From Bacillota bacterium (GTDB taxonomy: Bacteria; Bacillota; Dethiobacteria; DTU022), in the NCBI GenBank assembly GCA_012727685.1, contig JAAYGO010000143.1, forward strand, positions 1 through 62,777: a stretch of DNA of 62,777 nt, given 5' to 3'. Below the pieces are notes generated by a model. That model saw nothing but the letters and a program-made list of their open reading frames with translations, was not told the DNA's origin and searched no databases. This document shows positions 24,981-33,373 of this stretch, one piece after another. Position numbers and translations under genes: made by a program. Every line of letters begins with the position of its first letter. The first letter of the stretch is position 1.

Positions 24981-26363
24981 TCACTTGCCAATGCAAAACT
25001 CACTAAAAATTTTATCTAAAAGCTGGTCATCGACTGTATCGCCGGTAATTTCGCCGAGTTTATGCCAGGCTTCCCTTAACTCAAGGCTTACAAACTCTAA
25101 AGGACGGCTCTCGCAGGCCTCGATGGCATTTTTAACGCTGACCAGGGCTTCTTTGGCAGCTATTTCATGTCGCATCGACAAAAGCTGCGCCGGTTCACCG
25201 GAACTTGTAAAGCTTTGATCCAATAGTTCAACAATCGATTCTTCCAATAGCTGGATACCTTCCCCTGCTATTGCGGCAGTGCGGACAACCTTTACGCCCG
25301 GAAAACGCTGTTCTAGAGCGCTGATATTCAATAACGGCTTGAGATCTTTTTTATTCACCACAATAATCAATTTGTGTTCCTCGGCAACCAGATCCATTAC
25401 GGCCTCATCCGCCTTTTGCAATGGTTGTGAGCCATCCAACACAACAAGCAGTAGTCGCGCCGCGGCTACTGCTTCCTTGGTCCGTGTAATCCCAATCTGC
25501 TCGACGGGATTCGCCGTATCATGAATTCCCGCCGTATCAATCAGGCGCAAGGGATACCCCCCGATCAGCAGATAACCCTCCAGGAGATCCCGCGTTGTTC
25601 CCGGCATATCATGGACAATTGCACGTTGCTGCCGGAGCAAAGCATTTAACAACGAAGACTTTCCCACATTGGGTCTTCCCACAATGGCTGTATCTATCCC
25701 TTCCCGGTAGGCCCTTCCTCTCTCTGCAGTAGCAATCAGCTCCTGAAGAGTTCTGCTGATTGCCTCCAGCTCGTCCTTCACCTGCTTAAAAAATAGCAAA
25801 TCCGCCTCCACATCTTCAGGAAAATCGATTACTGCATCCACCCTGGCCAGGGTTGTTATAATTGAGTCCCGTATGCCCGTAGTCTTTCGATAGAGCCTTC
25901 CCTGCAGGTTAAGTGCAGCTTGCTTAACCCCCTCTGCGGAACGCGCTCTAATGACGTGCAGTATGCTCTCGGCGCGGCTCAAATCTATCCGCCCGTTAAG
26001 AAAAGCTCTTCTTGTAAACTCCCCCGGTTCAGCCAGCCTGGCCCCGTTTTTAATCGTTAAATCCAAAATCAGGCGCAGTGTAAATACACCGCTGTGACAA
26101 TTTATTTCCACCGTATCCTCTCGCGTATAAGTGTGAGGCGCCTTCATAAAAGACAACAGCACTTCGTCGATCGGGTCTCCCTGCCCATCGACAATATAAC
26201 CGTGATAGAGAAAATGAGAACGGGGGAAATCGGGTTGATTACTTTTTGAGGTAAAAAATATCTTTCGCGCAATGCGAAAAGCATCGGGACCGCTCATTCT
26301 GACGATCCCGATCCCTCCTTCGCCCATTGGTGTGCTGATTGCCGTAATCGTATCTGAAAACAA
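24981..26363 (-). CDS. mnmE: tRNA uridine-34 modification GTPase MnmE
   Basis: MnmE, with MnmG, installs the carboxymethylaminomethyl group on U34 of certain tRNAs. The 460-residue protein has an N-terminal formyl-THF-binding domain (DTITAISTPMGEGGIGIVRMSG). A helical domain follows, with an inserted G domain (GRPNVGKSS, DMPGTTRD, NKKD) and the C-terminal catalytic FCIGK. I choose TTG 26361-26363, spaced 8 bases from AAGGGG, over the TTG at 26384: it gives the normal few residues before DTI. No mnmG is in the window. Confidence 0.95.
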   Translation of the reverse strand: MFSDTITAISTPMGEGGIGIVRMSGPDAFRIARKIFFTSKSNQPDFPRSHFLYHGYIVDGQGDPIDEVLLSFMKAPHTYTREDTVEINCHSGVFTLRLILDLTIKNGARLAEPGEFTRRAFLNGRIDLSRAESILHVIRARSAEGVKQAALNLQGRLYRKTTGIRDSIITTLARVDAVIDFPEDVEADLLFFKQVKDELEAISRTLQELIATAERGRAYREGIDTAIVGRPNVGKSSLLNALLRQQRAIVHDMPGTTRDLLEGYLLIGGYPLRLIDTAGIHDTANPVEQIGITRTKEAVAAARLLLVVLDGSQPLQKADEAVMDLVAEEHKLIIVVNKKDLKPLLNISALEQRFPGVKVVRTAAIAGEGIQLLEESIVELLDQSFTSSGEPAQLLSMRHEIAAKEALVSVKNAIEACESRPLEFVSLELREAWHKLGEITGDTVDDQLLDKIFSEFCIGK

Positions 26364-26443
26364 AACAAATGCCCCTTCATGCAAATATGTTTTCTAGCGG
26401 ACGTTGACACCGAAAAAGGCAACTCTTAATTCATTGATTGATC

Positions 26444-26469
26444 AAAAAACCGCTCCCGCAAAGGAGCGG
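26444..26469 (-). terminator. Terminator after jag
   Basis: A perfect 7-bp stem (26450-26456 with 26463-26469) with a six-base loop is followed on the minus strand by TTTTTT-G (26444-26449). It separates rpmH-rnpA-yidD-yidC-jag from the mnmE group, so mnmE should have its own promoter or depend on readthrough. Confidence 0.88.
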
Positions 26470-26484
26470 CTGCCGGCCCATATT

Positions 26485-27105
26485 TTAACGCGGCGCAATC
26501 ACTACTTTGCGGTAGGGTTCCTCCCCTTTGCTGTAGGTTATTACATTATTATCTCCCTTTAATGCCAGGTGAATGATCCTTCTCTCTTGAGGGGTCATCG
26601 GTTCCAGCACCTGTTCCTCGCCAAGCCTGTCCACTTTTCTGGCAATACTTTTCGCCAGTTGCGTCAGCGTCTTTTCTCGCCTTTCCCGGTATCCTTCCAC
26701 GTCAACGATGATCATCTTTTTGATTCCTGAAAATTGTCGTTTAATAATCGTGTTCAGTAGATACTGTAATTCATTTAAAGTTCGCCCGCGCCGTCCAATT
26801 AAAGATCCTATACGCTTGCCGTTAATGGATGCGATAATTTTTTCCTCGTCTTCCTCGACTGCTACTGTCCCTTCAAGATTCATATACTTGATCAGTTCCG
26901 CCAGAAAGTGTTCGAGATACTGTGCCGGTGGAAATAATACCTTTGCGTTGATCCGGGCATCTTTTGCCCCAATCAAATTAAACAGGCCTTGAGCCGGTTC
27001 ACTCAACACCTTGATATCTAGATTATTTCTCTTAACGCCGAGGGTATCCAGAGCCTTTTGGATCGCCTCGTCAATTGTCCGACCAGTAGTTTCGATTTCG
27101 ATCAT
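26485..27105 (-). CDS. jag: RNA-binding protein Jag (KhpB)
   Basis: A 206-residue protein with three parts: Jag_N (residues 1-52, TGRTIDEAIQKALDTLG), a KH domain (about 75-150, with GKRIGSLIGRRGRTLNELQYL) and an R3H domain (about 150-206, ending RKVVIAPR). Jag/KhpB binds RNA with KhpA and influences cell elongation and division in streptococci. It overlaps yidC by 4 bases (ATGA), the usual spoIIIJ-jag coupling. Confidence 0.96.
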   Translation of the reverse strand: MIEIETTGRTIDEAIQKALDTLGVKRNNLDIKVLSEPAQGLFNLIGAKDARINAKVLFPPAQYLEHFLAELIKYMNLEGTVAVEEDEEKIIASINGKRIGSLIGRRGRTLNELQYLLNTIIKRQFSGIKKMIIVDVEGYRERREKTLTQLAKSIARKVDRLGEEQVLEPMTPQERRIIHLALKGDNNVITYSKGEEPYRKVVIAPR

Positions 27106-27830
27106 TTTTGTTGTTTATCTCCCTTTTCCCCTTTATCTTCCGGGCTTTTTCCCTTTATTCCTTTCATATAGTTCATGACATAATGTTGCCCCATAGAAAA
27201 CAGGTTGTTCAGGATCCAATATAAAACCAATCCTGTCGGGAAATTAAAACTAAAGTAAACTATCAATACCGGCATCATATATAACATCAGTTTTTGGTTT
27301 GTATCTCCCAGGGTTTGCTTCTGGTAAATGAAGGTGGTAATGCCGGCAATGAGTGGAAACATGTAATAGGCCAGAGATTCTGGATTGAGGAGGTAGGCAG
27401 CATTAAATTTTTCAATATGCAGTAAGTCGATAAATTCCCAGGCGGGAATCAGAAAAGAGTTAAATTCAATCTTGATGAATTTATCAGCCTGGCTAAGCAG
27501 CCGGAACATCCCGACCAAAATGGGAAACTGGATCAACAAAGGAAGACAGCCGGCCATGGGGTTAACATTGTGCTGCTGCAATAATTCTGCCATGGCCTTG
27601 TTCTGTTTCTCTTTATCGTGTTTATACTTCGTCTGGATCCGTTTAATCTCAGGCTGTAGCTCTTGCATCTTTTTGGCGGATTGAATTTGCTTGTTATTTA
27701 ATGGAAAGGTGATCAATTTGACCAGAACTGTTAAGATAATAATTGAAATGCCGAAATTAGGGATGATGGTATAAACATAGCTTAGCACGATACCAAATAA
27801 TTCGGCAATTGCGTCAATCAATTGACCCAT
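27102..27830 (-). CDS. yidC: Membrane protein insertase YidC (SpoIIIJ type)
   Basis: A 242-residue insertase of the short Gram-positive class with about five membrane segments (27-45, 90-112, 142-165, 178-195, 200-218). It inserts membrane proteins alone or with SecYEG, and the SpoIIIJ form is needed in sporulation. The groove residue that is Arg in B. subtilis SpoIIIJ appears as Lys in TVLVKLITFPL (about residue 38). No lipoprotein signal is present at the N-terminus, unlike many Bacillus paralogues. It lies between yidD and jag. Confidence 0.95.
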   Translation of the reverse strand: MGQLIDAIAELFGIVLSYVYTIIPNFGISIIILTVLVKLITFPLNNKQIQSAKKMQELQPEIKRIQTKYKHDKEKQNKAMAELLQQHNVNPMAGCLPLLIQFPILVGMFRLLSQADKFIKIEFNSFLIPAWEFIDLLHIEKFNAAYLLNPESLAYYMFPLIAGITTFIYQKQTLGDTNQKLMLYMMPVLIVYFSFNFPTGLVLYWILNNLFSMGQHYVMNYMKGIKGKSPEDKGEKGDKQQK

Positions 27831-27856
27831 TTATAAATCCTCCTAATAAATCTTAC

Positions 27857-28108
27857 TCACTTAACAGGATCGTATCCTCCGGGGTTGAACGGATGGCAAC
27901 GCAATATCCTCTTTATACCGAGCATCATTCCCTTGATTACCCCGTATCGTGCTATCGCCTCATAACAATACTGCGAACATGAAGGATAGAAACGGCAAAC
28001 CCGCGGTTTTAGTGGTGATATAACTCTCTGGTAAATTAGAATAAGATATAAAAACAATTTGGCGAGGATCCTGTTTAAGTTCAGTTGAGCAATTTTCCTT
28101 TCATACAA
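27857..28108 (-). CDS. yidD: Membrane protein insertion efficiency factor YidD
   Basis: A small protein (83 residues from the first ATG) with the family signature YQRVISPLKPRVCRFYPSCSQYCYEA split across about residues 27-52, and CHPFNPGGYDPVK at its end. YidD assists YidC-dependent insertion. The ATG at 28108 overlaps rnpA by 28 bp and has no clear ribosome site. A TTG near 28057 would give a more family-like N-terminus, so the start is uncertain. Confidence 0.92.
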   Translation of the reverse strand: MYERKIAQLNLNRILAKLFLYLILIYQRVISPLKPRVCRFYPSCSQYCYEAIARYGVIKGMMLGIKRILRCHPFNPGGYDPVK

Positions 28109-28413
28109 AGAAAGAGCAGCTCCTCCCGCGCTTTGTGGAAATTCATCTGGATCACCGGTTTCCGGGCTACCAGCACAAAGTCAAAACCCTTTTTCAGATT
28201 TTCCCGCATCGAACGAAAGGCTTCCCTATAGATTCGCTTAATGCGATTTCTGACCACACTTTTTCCGATCTTTTTACTGATCGAAAAACCGATGCGATTA
28301 TAGTTGAGCCGGTTTACATGATAATAGAGAACCACATTGGGTGATACCAGAGTCTTTCCAAAACGATAAACGCGCTTAAACTCCCAGCTTTTCTTTATCC
28401 GGACGAGATCCAT
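28081..28413 (-). CDS. rnpA: Ribonuclease P protein component
   Basis: The protein subunit of RNase P, which assists the catalytic RNA in maturing tRNA 5' ends. The 110-residue sequence has the RNR core (GKSVVRNRIKRIYREAFR, about residues 49-66) and the N-terminal FKRVYRFGKT strand. It lies 7 bp after rpmH, the standard arrangement at the origin. Confidence 0.96.
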   Translation of the reverse strand: MDLVRIKKSWEFKRVYRFGKTLVSPNVVLYYHVNRLNYNRIGFSISKKIGKSVVRNRIKRIYREAFRSMRENLKKGFDFVLVARKPVIQMNFHKAREELLFLCMKGKLLN

Positions 28414-28420
28414 TTCTAGA

Positions 28421-28555
28421 TCAAGCGCTTATTCTTTTTCTAATCTTTGCGCGCCGTCTTTTTAAGACCATCCGTCCGGCTTTTGTACTCATTCTTTTTA
28501 GAAAACCATGGATCCTTTTTCTCTTTCTTTTTTTAGGCTGATATGTCCTTTTCAT
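28421..28555 (-). CDS. rpmH: 50S ribosomal protein L34
   Basis: A 44-residue L34: MKRTYQPKKRKRKRIHGFL-RM, GR-VLKRRRAKIRKRISA. The ATG at 28555 is preceded by GGAGAGG. The longer open frame to 28612 includes the promoter region and is discounted. First gene of the leftward operon from the origin. Confidence 0.97.
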   Translation of the reverse strand: MKRTYQPKKRKRKRIHGFLKRMSTKAGRMVLKRRRAKIRKRISA

Positions 28556-28596
28556 GATCGTTCCTCTCCAGGCACTTTTTGTCCAGAATATAAGAA

Positions 28597-28626
28597 AGTA
28601 TACCTTAAGCAAATTGTCAATGTCAA
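28597..28626 (-). promoter_or_regulatory. Strong promoter of rpmH-rnpA-yidD-yidC-jag
   Basis: On the minus strand TTGACA (28621-28626) and TATACT (28597-28602) are separated by 18 bases. A second TTGACA copy (28615-28620) directly follows the first, but its spacing to the -10 (12) is too short. Fits sigma-A consensus well. Confidence 0.82.
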
Positions 28627-28737
28627 GATTACGAAAAACAGTTTCATTACCGGTTCAGATGTTTTGATTGCAGTTCAAACACAGATCTGTTAATATATTA
28701 TCTGCCGGTGTAGTATAAAAATGCATCTCATACATAG

Positions 28738-28746
28738 TTATCCACA
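28738..28746 (+). promoter_or_regulatory. DnaA box, perfect consensus
   Basis: TTATCCACA, the strict consensus, lies 71 bp before the dnaA ATG. It may serve both origin binding and DnaA autoregulation. Confidence 0.85.
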
Positions 28747-28816
28747 AAGATTGTGAACAACTTTGTTATTTATGTTAATAACCTCGTAATATTACTTTCC
28801 AGGGAGGCCTCTTTTT

Positions 28817-30178
28817 ATGACCGTCAATCTTGATCATATCTGGCAATCGACCCTCTCTGAAATAAGTAAAGAGCTAACCAAGCCCAGTTTTGAAACCTGG
28901 CTAAGATCTACCCGGCCGGTGTCCGTTAATAATGGTTGCCTGGTCATTGAAGTCCCCAATGACTTTACTAAAGAATGGTTTGAAACCCGTTATCGCGATT
29001 TAATAAAAAAAACTTTAAAAAAAATTACTTTGAAAGATTACGATATTTGTTTTACCATCGCCACGGATCTTTTGCCTGAAGAGTTGGAAGTAAATTTTGA
29101 AATTCAAAATCTAGAATCATCGCCTAAAAAAGAAAACCGCAGCATCAATGCTCTATCTTCGTTTAATCCCCGCTATACTTTTGATACATTTGTAGTCGGT
29201 GCGTGCAATCGTCTCTCACATGCTGCCTCTCTGGCTGTCGCCGAAACTCCTTCAAGAGCTTATAATCCGTTGTTTATATACGGGGGAGTTGGTCTGGGTA
29301 AAACACATCTTTTGCACGCGATCGGCCAATACATCATTAATAATCATGGATATCCCCGGGTTCTTTATTTTTCTTCAGAAAAATTTACTAACGAATTTAT
29401 TAATGCTATCCGCGACAACAAAACAGAAGAATTCAGGACAAAATACCGCAATATTGATGTTCTTTTAATCGATGACGTCCAGTTTCTCGCCGGAAAAGAG
29501 CAGACACAGGAAGAATTTTTTCACACTTTTAATGCTTTATATGAAAATAATCGTCAAATTGTGATTTCCAGCGATCGACCGCCGAAAGAAATCCCTACTC
29601 TCGAAGATCGGTTGCGTTCCCGTTTTGAATGGGGCTTAATCACAGATATTCAGCCTCCTGATCTGGAAACACGGATTGCGATTTTAAGAAAAATCGCCCA
29701 ATCTGATGGCTTAGATATTCCCAATGAAGTAATTCAACATATTGCTTCGAAAATTGAAACCAACATCCGTGAGCTTGAGGGGGCGTTGATTAGAATTGTC
29801 GCTTTTGCTTCCCTATCAAAGGCTCCGATTACTTTAAAACTTACCGAGGAAGCTTTAAAAGATTTATTATATACACCGAAAAAAGAAGTGTCTATTAAAA
29901 ACATTATTAAATTTACTGCACTGCACTATAATCTTACAGCGGAAGATTTAAAAGGTAAGAAAAGAACCCAGGATATTGCCATGTCAAGGCAGGTGGCCAT
30001 GTATCTCTCGCGCACTATGACTGATCTTTCTTTACCGAAGATTGGGGAAGAATTTGGAGGGCGGGATCATACCACTGTTCTACACGCGCAAAGAAAAATC
30101 CAGCAAATAATGGAAGAAAACAGTGATTTTAAACAAAAGATTGAAATGATTAAAAATGACATTTTGAATAACCCTTGA
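28817..30178 (+). CDS. dnaA: Chromosomal replication initiator DnaA
   Basis: The 453-residue initiator has all four domains. Domain I (1-80) is the interaction domain, then comes a short linker. The AAA+ domain III has Walker A GGVGLGKTH (about 156-164) and Walker B LLIDDVQFL (217-225). Domain IV carries the signature GGRDHTTVLHAQRKI. ATP-DnaA opens oriC and also acts as a transcription factor. GGGAGG precedes the ATG. It is the first rightward gene, and the gene itself is AT-rich. Confidence 0.99.
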   Translation: MTVNLDHIWQSTLSEISKELTKPSFETWLRSTRPVSVNNGCLVIEVPNDFTKEWFETRYRDLIKKTLKKITLKDYDICFTIATDLLPEELEVNFEIQNLESSPKKENRSINALSSFNPRYTFDTFVVGACNRLSHAASLAVAETPSRAYNPLFIYGGVGLGKTHLLHAIGQYIINNHGYPRVLYFSSEKFTNEFINAIRDNKTEEFRTKYRNIDVLLIDDVQFLAGKEQTQEEFFHTFNALYENNRQIVISSDRPPKEIPTLEDRLRSRFEWGLITDIQPPDLETRIAILRKIAQSDGLDIPNEVIQHIASKIETNIRELEGALIRIVAFASLSKAPITLKLTEEALKDLLYTPKKEVSIKNIIKFTALHYNLTAEDLKGKKRTQDIAMSRQVAMYLSRTMTDLSLPKIGEEFGGRDHTTVLHAQRKIQQIMEENSDFKQKIEMIKNDILNNP

Positions 30179-30184
30179 TTTTGA

Positions 30185-30193
30185 TGTGGACAA
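30185..30193 (-). promoter_or_regulatory. DnaA box (one mismatch)
   Basis: TGTGGACAA on the plus strand, i.e. TTGTCCACA on the minus strand, one base from consensus. It lies 7 bp after the dnaA stop, facing the box at 30254. Confidence 0.6.
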
Positions 30194-30253
30194 CCTGTTA
30201 AAAAAATGCTTATCTTTATTATGATTTTTTTTCCTCACTATCATTTCCACGGT

Positions 30254-30262
30254 TTGTCCACA
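30254..30262 (+). promoter_or_regulatory. DnaA box (one mismatch)
   Basis: TTGTCCACA, one mismatch from TTATCCACA, in the dnaA-dnaN gap. It forms an inverted pair with 30185-30193 across an AT-rich run. Confidence 0.6.
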
Positions 30263-30307
30263 GTTGGTTCGCGATTTAGAGGGAGTAACGACAAGCGTCT
30301 CTGGCGG

Positions 30308-30316
30308 TTTTCCACA
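30308..30316 (+). promoter_or_regulatory. DnaA box (one mismatch)
   Basis: TTTTCCACA, one mismatch from consensus, the box closest to dnaN. Confidence 0.5.
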
Positions 30317-30406
30317 TATGCACATCACTTACTGCTAGTACTGTTTATATATCTAAATAATAATCTCTAGTTTATGGTTGTTAATAAACCAGAGGAGTTG
30401 ATAGCG

Positions 30407-31507
30407 GTGAAGATTCAAATTCAAAAAAATGAATTTAACAGTTATTTAAATATCGTAGAAAAGGCCTTGCCGATTCGCTCAACTATACCGGCCATAAACA
30501 ATATTTTATTGCAAAGCGATAATAAAAAACTGACTTTAACTGCTACCAACCTGGAATTGGCGATTAAAGTCACGATTCCTTTTGAAGGGGAAGCAGGCGC
30601 TATCCTTCTCCCCTCCAAAATTGTCGATATTGTGAGGTATTTGCCCGAAACTGACGCATCTTTAGATTTAAATTGGGAAACATTTCGGATTAATATAGAA
30701 AGTGGACCGTCCAATTTTCTTTTGAATGGTTCAGATCCGGCCGATTATCCTCTTATTGAAGAGATCAGCCTTCCCGAAGGGGCGTTTAAAATTAAAACGT
30801 CAACTTTAAAACAGGTTTTAAGAGAAGTCGTGTTTGTGGCTTCCACCGAGGAAAGTAGGCCGGCTTTTAATGGCGTGTTATTTGAATTTAAAGAAAATGG
30901 CATTACTCTAACCGCTTCAGATACTTACCGCCTTGTCATTAGAGAGATAACCGGCTACTCTTTTTCTTTTGAAAAACAGCGCTACCTGATACCGGCCAAG
31001 TCATTGCGTGAATTGATGAAAGTGCTTGATGAAGATGCAGAATATGTTTCTATTTTCCCTGATCGTGAACAGCTAGTATTTTATTTTAATAATATTCACT
31101 TCATGACGCGAGTTTTGAATGAAAAATATCCTGATGTCCGGGGTGTTATTCCAAAACAGTATCAAACCCGGATTAAGGTAGAAAGAAAGCCTTTAGAAGA
31201 AACGATCAGCCGTGCCACTTTACTGGCTGAAGGAATCAACCAGGTAATTCAACTCGAAATCGCTGACCAGCTAATTAAAGTTAAAGTCTCTTCGCAGCTA
31301 GGTTCCATGGAAGAAACGCTACCTACCGCTCAGGAAGGAGATCCGCTTGCTATTTATGTTAATTCACGTTTTATTTTGGATATATTAAAAGTTGTTGAAG
31401 AAAAGGAGCTGTTTATTGATCTGCACGGCAAGGAAGGGCCGATCATCTTTCGCATACCGGACGATGAAAACTTCCTCTATCTTGTTTTACCGATAAAAAT
31501 GGGATAA
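30407..31507 (+). CDS. dnaN: DNA polymerase III beta sliding clamp
   Basis: A 366-residue clamp of three repeated domains, which encircles DNA and tethers polymerase. The N-terminal KIQIQKNEFNSYLNIVEKAL and C-terminal LYLVLPIKMG ends are typical. GTG 30407 is chosen because GAGGAG precedes it at 9 bases and it gives the normal family start. The ATG at 30374 would add 11 residues of leader. Confidence 0.97.
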   Translation: MKIQIQKNEFNSYLNIVEKALPIRSTIPAINNILLQSDNKKLTLTATNLELAIKVTIPFEGEAGAILLPSKIVDIVRYLPETDASLDLNWETFRINIESGPSNFLLNGSDPADYPLIEEISLPEGAFKIKTSTLKQVLREVVFVASTEESRPAFNGVLFEFKENGITLTASDTYRLVIREITGYSFSFEKQRYLIPAKSLRELMKVLDEDAEYVSIFPDREQLVFYFNNIHFMTRVLNEKYPDVRGVIPKQYQTRIKVERKPLEETISRATLLAEGINQVIQLEIADQLIKVKVSSQLGSMEETLPTAQEGDPLAIYVNSRFILDILKVVEEKELFIDLHGKEGPIIFRIPDDENFLYLVLPIKMG

Positions 31508-31527
31508 CAAATTAAAGAGGCATCCAT

Positions 31528-32655
31528 TTGTATTTAGAAAATATCTCTCTAAAAAATTTTCGCAATTACAGCGTACAGACTGTATCATTTCATCCAGATA
31601 TTAATATTCTTTTCGGTTCTAATGCACAGGGCAAGACTAATCTCTTGGAGGCAATCTACTATCTCTGTACATCGCGATCTTTTAGAACCAACAATGACCA
31701 GGAACTGATTAAGAAAGGATCTAACTTTTTTTTTATTAAAGGTTCCTTCCGCAGAAATGAAAGTAATTATTTGGTGGAAACCGGTTACCAGTATCCGCAG
31801 GGCGTCAAGATAAAATTAAACTCAAAAGAGATCAAAAGAAGCGCCTTTATCCACCAAATTCCTGTGGTAATATTTTGTCCTGAAGATATCTTGTTGCTTA
31901 AAGAAGGCCCTGCATTAAGGCGGAGATTTTTAAATCTGGAAGGCTCCAGGTTAAATCCGCTCTACTATACTAATTTTAAAGATTATTTTAGAGCGCTGCA
32001 GCAGCGAAACCGCTTGCTTAAAGAACACCGTCACGGCATTTTAGATCCCGCCTTACTGGAACCATGGGATCAGGAGCTGGTTAAGCTCGGTGCAGCGATT
32101 ATCAGGATGCGCATCGCCATGCTTAAAGACCTGGAGCAGCAATCATTTATTTTTTTCAACTTGCTCACCGGTGCGCTTGAGTCACTTTCCATCATGTATC
32201 AAAGCAGCATTGATTATCAAGATCACTTGGAGCATCTTGAAGATAGTTTTAGGTTGCAACTAAAAAAAAATCTGGCGCTGGATCAAAAAAGGGGATATAC
32301 TTCTGTCGGACCACATCTCGATGATTTTAGCGTTGCGATTAATGGCCTGGACGCACGAAAATTTGCCTCACAAGGACAACAAAGGACAGCCGTGCTGGCT
32401 CTTAAGATGGGCGAGTTAGCTCTTTTTAAACAGGCCGGCGGTGCAGAGCCGATTGTTTTACTGGACGATGTTTTTTCGGAATTCGATCAGCGGAGGCAAC
32501 AACATCTTTTTACTTATTTATCAGAGAGGGATGGCCAATCTTTCATCACAACGGCTGTAAAAATAAAGCATTTTGAAACCGGCCCAAAAAAGCGCTTTAA
32601 TATTTTTACAGTCTGTAAGGGGAAAATAGATGCAGGAAGTCGGCTTGATTATTAA
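31528..32655 (+). CDS. recF: DNA replication/repair protein RecF
   Basis: A 375-residue SMC-like ATPase: Walker A GSNAQGKTNLLEAI (about 31-44), signature ASQGQQRTAVLALKM, Walker B VLLDDVFSEFD. RecF loads RecA at gaps with RecO and RecR. It starts at TTG 31528 behind GAGG. The small S4 gene yaaA, which sits between dnaN and recF in Bacillus, is absent here. Its end overlaps the next gene by 26 bp. Confidence 0.97.
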   Translation: MYLENISLKNFRNYSVQTVSFHPDINILFGSNAQGKTNLLEAIYYLCTSRSFRTNNDQELIKKGSNFFFIKGSFRRNESNYLVETGYQYPQGVKIKLNSKEIKRSAFIHQIPVVIFCPEDILLLKEGPALRRRFLNLEGSRLNPLYYTNFKDYFRALQQRNRLLKEHRHGILDPALLEPWDQELVKLGAAIIRMRIAMLKDLEQQSFIFFNLLTGALESLSIMYQSSIDYQDHLEHLEDSFRLQLKKNLALDQKRGYTSVGPHLDDFSVAINGLDARKFASQGQQRTAVLALKMGELALFKQAGGAEPIVLLDDVFSEFDQRRQQHLFTYLSERDGQSFITTAVKIKHFETGPKKRFNIFTVCKGKIDAGSRLDY

Positions 32656-33031
32656 TCAAATTTTACAACAAAAAAAAATGTGGAACCGTTGTCGGCAACT
32701 GCTCATTATTGATAAGTGGAATGAGCTGGTTGGAAGAGAGATCGGGGCGGTTACCAGGGCAAAACAGGTAAATAAAAAAGTAATTCATGTCCTGGTAAAG
32801 GATTCGACCTGGTCCTATCACTTAACCTTGCTTAAACCACAATTACTGGAGAAGATTAACCGGTTTGCGGGGGAAGCGATGATTAAAGATATTATTTTTC
32901 AAATCGGAGATGTCGGGCAAACCGGAATGAACGTGAATGAGCACAAAGCCAGTGGCCAACCAGGCTCTGATGAAGAATGTTTCCTGGAAAAAATTAGAAA
33001 CCTAAAAAAACTGGTCTCCAGCAACGACTAG
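32630..33031 (+). CDS. DciA-like DUF721 protein
   Basis: A 133-residue DUF721/DciA-family protein. A KH-like core is visible: WNELVGREIGAVTRAKQV, HVLVKDSTWSYHLTLLKPQLLEKIN and IKDIIFQIGDV. DciA is the ancestral loader or regulator of the DnaB helicase in many bacteria, while in DnaI-containing Bacillota the role of DUF721 proteins is less clear. The ATG has AAGGGGA upstream, inside recF. The position right after recF is typical of Clostridia and Actinobacteria. Confidence 0.82.
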   Translation: MQEVGLIINQILQQKKMWNRCRQLLIIDKWNELVGREIGAVTRAKQVNKKVIHVLVKDSTWSYHLTLLKPQLLEKINRFAGEAMIKDIIFQIGDVGQTGMNVNEHKASGQPGSDEECFLEKIRNLKKLVSSND

Positions 33032-33057
33032 CCTCGAGAACAAGGAGGAAGGCAAAA

Positions 33058-33303
33058 TTGTTTTTACATATCGGTGATTCGCGTATTGTTTTTTTTCATG
33101 ACCTCGTTGGTATATTTGATTTAGATTTAAGAAAAAACCCGGTGAATAAGCAATTTTTAGAATCTGCTCCGGATACGAGGTTTACAGAAGCCGGCATTTT
33201 TAAAGAGAATAAATCCTTTATCGTTACTACTGATAAGGTGTATCTATCACCGATTGCTCCGACAACTTTAGCCCGCCGGCGAAGCGTGCGTTCCATGAAA
33301 TAG
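33058..33303 (+). CDS. remB: Extracellular matrix regulator RemB (YaaB, DUF370-related)
   Basis: An 81-residue protein whose N-terminus (FLHIGDSRIVFFHDLVGIFDL) matches YaaB/RemB, found between recF and gyrB in Bacillota. In B. subtilis RemB is a minor regulator linked to biofilm matrix genes together with RemA. TTG start behind AAGGAGGAAGG. The C-terminal SFIVTTDKVYLSPIAPTTLARR also fits the family. Confidence 0.85.
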   Translation: MFLHIGDSRIVFFHDLVGIFDLDLRKNPVNKQFLESAPDTRFTEAGIFKENKSFIVTTDKVYLSPIAPTTLARRRSVRSMK

Positions 33304-33373
33304 TTTATAATAGAAAGGGATATGAATTGCTTTAATGTCCTGTAAGGTGTATTGCGGTATTGGTAGGAGGTAA

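Larger units (their letters stand above)
28627..30406. other. Chromosomal replication origin (oriC) region, bipartite around dnaA
   Basis: The regions upstream of dnaA (28627-28816) and between dnaA and dnaN (30179-30406) are AT-rich and hold DnaA boxes. One perfect box lies upstream and three single-mismatch boxes lie downstream. Gene orientation diverges here. A run of A/T (about 30198-30233) beside the downstream boxes is a candidate unwinding element. The bipartite layout is like that of Bacillus subtilis. The exact unwinding site cannot be settled from sequence alone. Confidence 0.85.

Noticed and set aside
28752..28760. TGTGAACAA next to the perfect DnaA box
   Set aside because: Two mismatches from the consensus, so too weak to call.
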